Shown here piece by piece: positions 57,348 to 64,000 of a stretch of 64,000 nucleotides of DNA; position 1 is the stretch's first letter; every line of letters begins with the position of its first letter. The DNA comes from Lepiota brunneoincarnata (Eukaryota; Basidiomycota; Agaricomycetes; Agaricales; Agaricaceae), in contig JAEBUN010000015.1 of NCBI GenBank assembly GCA_023014365.1, forward strand, positions 434,001-498,000. Reading direction: 5' to 3'. A program made the translations under genes and the position numbers. The notes beneath the pieces were generated by a model. It was not told the DNA's origin. It saw only the letters and a program-made list of their open reading frames with translations, and ran no database searches.

Positions 57348-58576
57348 TGGCCCATTTTACTGCCAAATGCTAGACACATATCAGGGGAAAATTGGGTGCA
57401 ACTAGTCATACCCTTATGTAAATATATTGATCATTTGTCATCAATAATTTTGGTATATGTGGGTGGATTATACACTATAGGTAGTAGGCCACCTAGAAAT
57501 GCAGTCAAACCTTCCAAAACATTCTGAAGTACATGTATCCTCAGACCTAATTGTTTTACATTTCATATTCTCTATATCTTTTATATCTCTTTCAATATAA
57601 AGTGATAGTTGCACTTGTCTGTAGGAAGCAAGAGGTCTCACTGTTGCTGTCTTTCCTATACTCTCTATAAGCCCATTTTCATATCCATAACAACCTTCAG
57701 TAGTCTATTCATACCTTTGTACCATTTCAGTAGTTATCTTCCAATGTTGGAATGTCCATTCTGCTTCCTGATATCCATAATAGATTTATTATGCATCTAC
57801 TGCACTAGCTACAACCACTAGTTACCATTCTTTGCATCTGAGATTGCTCAAGCTTGCTGGATCACTACTTGTACAGCCCCTGGATACAACCTAGGTCAAT
57901 TTGGCAGGTTATGTATAACTTGGAATCCCTCTGAAAAATGTCCATTTGGTTCATAATGCTTAAGCTTAAGGATATTGAGCCAGTTTATCAGTTCTGAGGC
58001 ACAAATAACTTGTTCCAGCTGAACTGCTACCTCAGGACATACTACCAGTCCTCTACAGAGCTCCTTAATCATTATTGCCAATTCTACATAAAGAATTGTC
58101 CTAATTGCAGGATTCATGGATGAGCATGAAATCAGTACATCAGCAGATCCCTAACCTGGGTAGCACTCCTCCACCCTTACCATGTGCAGATTGGCCACCA
58201 TGTCCTCTAGGATAAGGGGGCTTCAGGCTTGGGGTGATGTGCAGGGATAGCTTTTAGAGTGTCCTTGAAGAGGTGGAGGATCTGGGAAAACCAAATTTTA
58301 GGTGCAACTGAAACAAAAAGAGGTGAGTGAAAACAAGAAAACAAGAAAGAAAGCAAAAACCTATAAGCTGCAAACCCAGCCATTCTATAGTGGTGATTTC
58401 TGAACCAGTCTTGGTGTCTGGTGTTAAGGTGCTGCTGGCTTACATGGACCATGTCCCTCTGGAACCCCTCAGATGGCCATCAACAAAAATGATACCACAT
58501 AGTCAAAGTTCTACAGGAACCCCCATTATGTTGACAATGCTGATTAATCCAGCTCCAATCAAGGAATTGCCATTGC
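57348..58576. mobile_element. CpG-free tract, probable decayed mobile element
   Basis: No CG dinucleotide occurs in these 1229 bp on either strand, while flanking sequence has one every 15-30 bases. The tract is AT-rich and TpG/CpA-rich, as expected after long cytosine methylation and deamination of CpG. A minus-strand open stretch at 57896-58117 (MNPAIRTILYVELAIMIKEL, then SELINWLNILKLKHYEPNG) and one at 58207-58452 look like fragments of one protein-coding element, but I cannot assign a transposon family and see no terminal repeats or target duplications. Confidence 0.55.
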
Positions 58577-58806
58577 CGCTGTTTCATGTCTGCGCCCAGG
58601 CACCTGGCAACTGCTCAGGGAACTGGAATAGGGCCCCCTTTCATTCGCGTTTCCGCAGTTTTTATTAGATTGAGTCCACCTGCCGGAGAAATGTTTGTGC
58701 ATAAAATTTCCGTATCTCAGGTGGTGGCAACAACTCCTGAAACGACTGCAACCTGGCAGTATATAATGTAGCTTTAATGCAAGAAACCGTACATCCACCT
58801 AGACGA

Positions 58807-60214
58807 ATGTCCGCCCAAGCCAACCAGCCAAACTCTCAATCGACGAACCATGATACCCCATACAATTCGTTCCTACACTTGATAACACCTATCATCTTTT
58901 CGACAATGGTAAGCACTCAGACGACTATCTCTTGAATCTACTCAGAGCTGAAATACTGCTCCAACTCTTCAAAGGTAGAACTTCTACTGTATGGTAAGGC
59001 ACGGCTAGACCATGTGAACAAGATGGAAACTTTAATATGCTTCTCCTAGGTATTCACCTTGTCTTATTCATGGTTTGTGCGCATCTCGTGCTTGTGAATC
59101 GCCAGAGCACTCCCGTACCGATTTTTGGGGCCCTCACTCTGCTTTTCGCTTCGTCTACTGTTGATACGGTTTTGACTATGCGGAAAACCCTTGAATATCT
59201 GGGGCCGGCCATCCAAGACAAGTCGTTGTTGATCTTAGCGGAGGTTGTCAACCCCAAAAACTTGATATTTGTGACAAACAAGTCAGTTCCGTCCCTAGAC
59301 CGGTCAAGCAGCACGTGTGGCTGATTCACCTAGAGTTTCATTGCAGATCTTCTTCTTGCAAGTGCTTTTTCCTGCGTTGCATTGCAGATGGTCTGACCAA
59401 CGAAGAAGCTTTACCGGTGCTTCATGATTTGGGGGTGTTCTTACAGGTACTGGGCTGGCTTTGCTGGCTTATGTATTGTGGCGGAAACAGGTGCGGGATA
59501 ATGATTTCCACTGGATGACATGGGTGAAGCTCAGGCTCTCGACATACGTTCTGTAGTCTGTGGTTATATAGGGGTCGGGCTTTTCCAGACAAACGCTACT
59601 TTCGACTCGACTATCGGCATCATCGGTCAAACATACATCTGGGCTGTTGTTTTAATCAATATTCTCCTTACCGTCGCTACAGGTTTGAAGATTCATATTT
59701 TCCGTAGATCCCAATTTCCTCAGGCCCTAAACAGCAGGAAGGATATGGTGGCTTGCAAGAGCATGTACGAATGTTCTAGAAAAGCGTCATATTCAGTTAT
59801 ATTACACGACCGTAGCCATTTTGTGAGTAAACTATAAAGCACCAAAGTCCCAAGTGCGCTCACTGTGGCTTTCAGGCTCGAATCAGGATTACTCTACCCT
59901 CTGGGGCTCCTGATATATCTGATTCTCGCACAAGCATTACCGCTCACAAAGGTAAGCACCAAATTCGACTGCCACGGCTCCGCCTACTCATTTGTCTTTC
60001 TCTTAGTGGTATGTGATTGGAGTACCCATGCGACTTGTTGTTTGTATATTGGTTCCACTGAGCCAAACCCACTTCTCATGAGGATCAATTCTAGGGAATT
60101 GCTCCAACATTGATGATTGTTCAAGTTGGCTTGAATCGATTTACAAGCAAAAAGTCAGGGACGATACAACATGATGGGAGTGATTTCCAGGGCATGGGAT
60201 CTTCGAACGTATAA
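58807..60214 (+). CDS. Orphan seven-helix membrane protein, array copy E (looks intact)
   Basis: Start 58807; first exons 58807-58908, 58975-58993 and 59050-59281 have the same phases as copy D. Protein blocks: LHLITPIIFSTM, VELLLYG, IHLVLFMVCAHLVLVNR, LLFASSTVDTVLTMRKTLEY, NPKNLIFVTN, FIADLLL, LYRCFMIWGC, VCGYIGVGLFQTNATFDSTI, YIWAVVLINILLTVAT, AGRIWWLARACTNVLEKRH, YYTTVAIL, LESGLLYPLGLLIYLILA and GIAPTLMIVQVGLNRF. The polar C-tail ends at 60214. One acceptor (GAG at 59335) is weaker than usual but gives the conserved NFIADLLL. More distant from A and D than they are from each other; closest to copy F. Function unknown. Confidence 0.72.
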
Positions 60215-61138
60215 TCGCTTGGCTATAGGGAAGTCGCAAAGGGATCCCATACCCCCAATGGTCAATCTCCCGGAGCACTGTAGCACACCTGCGACCGGAC
60301 GAAACGGGGGTGAGCATGCAAGCTTGACCTGTGGCTGCCTAATAAGTTACCACATTATCTGCACTACTTGGGATTGAGTAGTGGTATCGCCACCCCTCCT
60401 CGCATCACCGTGATTGAATGTTCCCAATACATGACCAACTAATCTTATCTACATGATCATACAAGGACCCGGTACTGACACGGAAGGGAATGTGAGCAAG
60501 CAACGGCTTGGCCATGTCCTCCTACAGGTTATCAGCCGACTGGGGAGGGTGTGGCGGATGATCAGTGCGGAAGTTCTCTGGTCGGGCTGGGCGGTCGGAG
60601 GCATTGGACGTCCGGTATCACTCAACCTCGTGCCGATTTGAGCCAACCGGAAAACCGCGCAACTTGTCGGTATCTTTCTCGGCACCGTCTAGTAGCCAAG
60701 CCAGGCTGCTACAGACTGTCTCTACCGATCTAGCTATCCTATGGCTGAAACCAAGTGAACGTGCTCGCTAATATAACCCCTTTGATCGTTCCTATGAGCT
60801 CTCGCTCAAAGCCTTGCACATCGATACTAAGGTATCTATGTCCTGGAATATTAGACTTCCATTTTACGGTCATGATGAGCCGTGAACTGATCTTGTGATA
60901 TGAAGAGCGCCGTGTTGAAAATAAGAAGCTTTTTAATGCCCGGATGATTACTATTTTTATGCCTTCTCTTTCATTCCCCGTCTCGAAGCGGGTGTGGTAG
61001 AGCCACGGGAAATGCGGGCCAACCTTTCTATCGGTTATGCCACTCTATATCTCCCCAGGTCTGGTGAATTGGCGCCACTGTCCTCACGCCCCGAAGAATG
61101 CAAATGTTAATGTTGCGCACAAGGTCGAGCTTATGTGA
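60215..61138. other. Intercopy spacer E-F
   Basis: About 920 bp without a recognisable gene. If copy F once had its first exons (the G(I/V)HxVLF helix), they should lie here but are not seen. Confidence 0.35.
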
Positions 61139-62122
61139 TATGGTGAGTGTTAAAGGTAGTCTTTGGATCTCTCGTGCTATTGTTTGTTTCTTCGACACTC
61201 GATATCGCGTTCACAGCTCGGATGGTAGGATGGTACCTCCGGCCTGTGATTGAGAATGGGAAGGTCGATTCCTTTCTTCAATCCATAGACCCCAAGGGTG
61301 TGCTCTTCGTTACCAATAAGTCAAGATTCTTCCCCTCCCGCTGCGACTCTACACTCACCGTTTTCTATCTCCTTCTCGTGAGTGACTAGATATTCTCATA
61401 GGTGCTTTCATTTTTAACCTCTGCAAGTTATATCGGTGTTACATGGCCTGGGGCAAGGGCCCTAAGCCTTGGATCCGTTTGGGATGTATTTGTGTCCTCG
61501 CGGAGACAGGTGAGCATGACCAAAATGTTGCTGTGTTATAATCCTTGTCACTTCAAGAGTCTGGGGATACGCGGAACCAGGGCAGCTATCGTCAACAACA
61601 ATTTTCAGTGTCCATGTACTGAACATCCTTAATTACCTGTATCTTGCATTCGTTCTCACTACGAACATCGTCCTTACCGGCGTCGCAGGTGAAGGTTTGT
61701 TATTCCTCCTATTCTAACGCTAATACCCGGTTATTCGGCAAGCGGGGAGGATATGGTGACTCCTGAGAGCAATGAAGACAAAGCTGGGAGAACCCCATGC
61801 ACAGAGGTACCGCGCCGTTCTGGAAATGCAGATCATGCTTATGCGCCTTGCCGCAAGTCTCAATCCTATGTATATCTGGTCGATTTATCAAGCCTCGTTT
61901 ATCGTCCGTGGCCGAGTCAAGGGTATCGCACCAACCCTGATGGTTGTCCAAGTCGGGATTAATCGTTTCATAACCAGAAAGCCAGGAACGACGGCCCAGA
62001 TATTGCTGGGCACTCACACCACCAACAGCGTCAGGGGTTTGGGTAGTCCAGGTGTTGCGGGGGAGCGAGATACCATACAACTCGAGTGTAGGACAACTCA
62101 CAGGTACTCTACCAACGCATAA
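61139..62122 (+). pseudogene. Array copy F: decayed seven-helix gene
   Basis: Recognisable blocks: VVFGSLVLLFVSSTLDIAF, DPKGVLFVTNK, LCKLYRCYMAWGK, then RIW followed by an in-frame TGA (61757-61759) where copies A, D and E have a second Trp. Beyond it LLRAMKTKLGEPHAQRYRAV and GIAPTLMVVQVGINRFI continue to 62122. The first helices are missing. It groups with copy E (similar GIAPTLMxVQVGxNRF end and C-tail). Confidence 0.75.
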
Positions 62123-62900
62123 GTTGAAACCAATGGTCTTGACGGCAACGTGTCGTTCGAAACGTGGAGAGTGGTGCTTGCAAATGCAATCAATGCGCGC
62201 AATCGAGTAGCATATGTAGTCGATAGAGTTATACACCCGGGTTTGGGTCATGACTGGCAGATGGACATTTGACGTGAGAATCCCCATTCGGTGTAACGGG
62301 GAGACCATCTATATTCTTAGTGGAGCTTCACGTTTTTGGTTTCCGACGGCAAGAAAACCATCTAGCTCCTGCAAGGACCTCCAGAGTAAGAGCCAGAAGT
62401 CTCTTGCCTCCACCAAGTGCGATGTTTAACACGAGCGGCACCGAATATTACATCATTAATCTGGAGTCCAGCAGGAGGATATCATCTTCAGCGGGGGGAT
62501 AATCATGGATGCCAGGTGTGGAATGGGGTTACGAGTGACCCATCAATTTCCAAGCACCTCTTCCCGAACTGTGCGCCGCGATTGTCATGTGCCTGTCGAG
62601 ATGTTTAAAGGTGTGGTAAATACACTCGTAAAGGGCTTCAGGTTAAGTATGAGGGAAGGTCGAATTATATATACATATCTTTTCCATATCCATTCCCTCC
62701 GTCTCAGCCACCGACTCGCTGCGCAACGTTTGGGTTCGCCTAGAAATTGAGTTTGCTATGCGCAAGCAACATGTCACGTTAGCAAATCCTTGGGGCAGTC
62801 ATTCGCAGTACCTTTCCGGCCAATTTTGGCAGGGGCTTTGGTGTGTGTTCTCCTCTGCCCCACTGAATGGCGCTAAAAATTAGATGTCTGACGAGATGGA
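62123..62900. other. Intercopy spacer F-G
   Basis: About 780 bp. An open stretch at 62320-62502 has no family motif. Nothing else is recognised. Confidence 0.3.
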
Positions 62901-64000
62901 CAGGGATTCACGCCATTTTGTTTCTGGTGCGCTCAATAATCCTCGCAAAGGGAGGGCGATTGCAGATTGTATCGTCCGTCGCGATGAGCGTCATGTTTGG
63001 GTTGGCGGACGGCGGACATAGGCATTTCGCTTAATGCTTCGCTTAACCGCACAGACAGTCTGATGACCGGCGGGAGCCAGGGGCTTGTTCGGATGTTGTA
63101 GCCCTAAGTTCTTGGTGCAATTAGTGAATAAGTGAGTTTTTCCACTGTATACTCCGGCGAAATGGTGTTCATTTTTGCGAATCAGTTTGATAGCAGATAT
63201 TCTTCTTGTGAATCCTCACTATATTCATTCGAATCGGGCTTCTTAGCTTGGGTAGATACCTCGATGCTATATAATCTGGAACCACAATAAGGTGATTGGG
63301 TGGGTTGCAGGTGTTTTGTTATTGGTGGGAACAGGTTTGCTCTGAGCTTGATGTAGTTATTAGGCGTCTGTCTGGCGGGGAATCGAGCTTTTGGTTTTAT
63401 CAGCGAAGGAACGACTTCACCAGAGCTCAAAGCTTTCATACCCGTTTACGTGGCGGTGATTTTTGGACTCAATACCATGTTGACCCTAATGACGGGTAAG
63501 TTAGTGACAGCCTCTAAAATTGATGCTGATGTTGACCAACCAATGAATTATAGCGGGGAGGATTTGGTGGATTGCTCGGGAAGTCAGGAGGTTGGGATGT
63601 TGTTCGGGAGCTTAATGTGGCTTCTGCAATCTTGTGAGTGATCGCTCGTAACCGATAAGTGTTGAGTACTGGCTCAAAATCCAGCATGTTGGCAGAGTGG
63701 AGTCTGGTTTTACATACAGCGTAGGCGGTGGTTGTATTTGTGATACTGTCACAGACACGTTACGCGGTATGTACCCTTTGATCCTGGACATACACATCTA
63801 GTTTGATGAATTGAAGCTTGTGGGTGCAGCTATCAGTGCCCGAACAGTGGTGAGCGAGAAGATGCTTAAGGTTACCCACAAGGCTTACGCAGAAAGAAGT
63901 GCATCATGCCCATCCTTATCGTTGTACAGGTGGCACTGGGTCGTTCGACGAAGGACGTCGGCACGACCGTGAGCGTAGCACGTTCTGGGGAGTCGAATGG
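62901..64000 (+). pseudogene. Array copy G: decayed seven-helix gene, cut by the window end
   Basis: Blocks in order: GIHAILFLVRSII, SSVAMSVMFGLAD, then a frameshift before DIGISLNASL; LIADILL; CYIIWNHNK; VYVAVIFGLNTMLTLMT; RIWWIAREVRRLG, then another frameshift near 63601 before RELNVASAIL; VESGFTYSV; and IMPILIVVQVALGRSTKDVG, which runs off the right edge. At least two frame breaks make it a pseudogene. Its last exon is closest to copy A (IMPTLLIVQVALGR). Confidence 0.7.

Noticed and set aside
50037..64000. Array as a B mating-type locus with STE3 pheromone receptors
   Set aside because: The helices and conserved islands (PKNPIFVTN, AGRIWW) do not resemble STE3 receptors and no short CAAX-ending pheromone precursor was seen nearby.
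1..64000. CRISPR arrays, bacterial operons, rRNA genes, intact transposase or reverse-transcriptase genes
   Set aside because: Looked for on both strands by eye; none found. All clear genes are spliced eukaryotic genes.

Overview
The window looks like nuclear DNA of a filamentous basidiomycete, most likely an Agaricomycete. Genes are dense and cut by many short introns of about 50-60 nt with GT(A/G)NG donors (two are GC-AG). Every conserved protein is fungal in style: a synaptobrevin, ribosomal eL24, Ase1/MAP65, UBR7, WASP/Las17, calmodulin, GH12, GH105 and GH92 enzymes and a GSTFuA-like glutathione transferase. I cannot fix the genus. Splice models were built by eye from GT/GC-AG signals, phase and family motifs. 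Where I summed the exons (kinase, v-SNARE, eL24, acyl-CoA dehydrogenase-like protein, HyuB, WASP, the 36.1 kb small protein, GH12, GST, GH105, calmodulin, 7TM copy D) the total is divisible by three.

Left part (1-26.9 kb), mostly housekeeping: a truncated adenylate-forming reductase running off the left edge (-); a CAMK-type kinase with a very long disordered tail (+); a v-SNARE whose start codon is split by an intron (+); eL24 (-); an intron-containing tRNA-Val(AAC) followed by a decayed copy; Ase1 (-); an MCT-type MFS transporter (-); an acyl-CoA dehydrogenase-like protein (+); UBR7 (-) divergent from a stand-alone hydantoinase-B/5-oxoprolinase half (+); and WASP (+).

Middle (28.8-49 kb), accessory: two tandem paralogous membrane proteins with large glycosylated ectodomains and no family I can name; a small stress-type hydrophilic protein; a polysaccharide-degradation neighbourhood with GH12, a GST, GH105 and a GH92 alpha-mannosidase gene that carries several frameshifts; a second small hydrophilic protein; and an EF-hand cluster made of a divergent calmodulin-like gene, a small EF-hand protein and a canonical calmodulin.

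Right part (50-64 kb): a tandem array of at least seven copies of one orphan seven-helix membrane-protein family, all on the + strand. Three copies look intact (A, D, E) and four are decayed (B, C, F, G). The array is interrupted by a tract of about 1.23 kb with no CpG dinucleotide at all, which looks like a methylation-decayed mobile-element relic. This birth-and-death receptor-like array is the most novel-looking system in the window.
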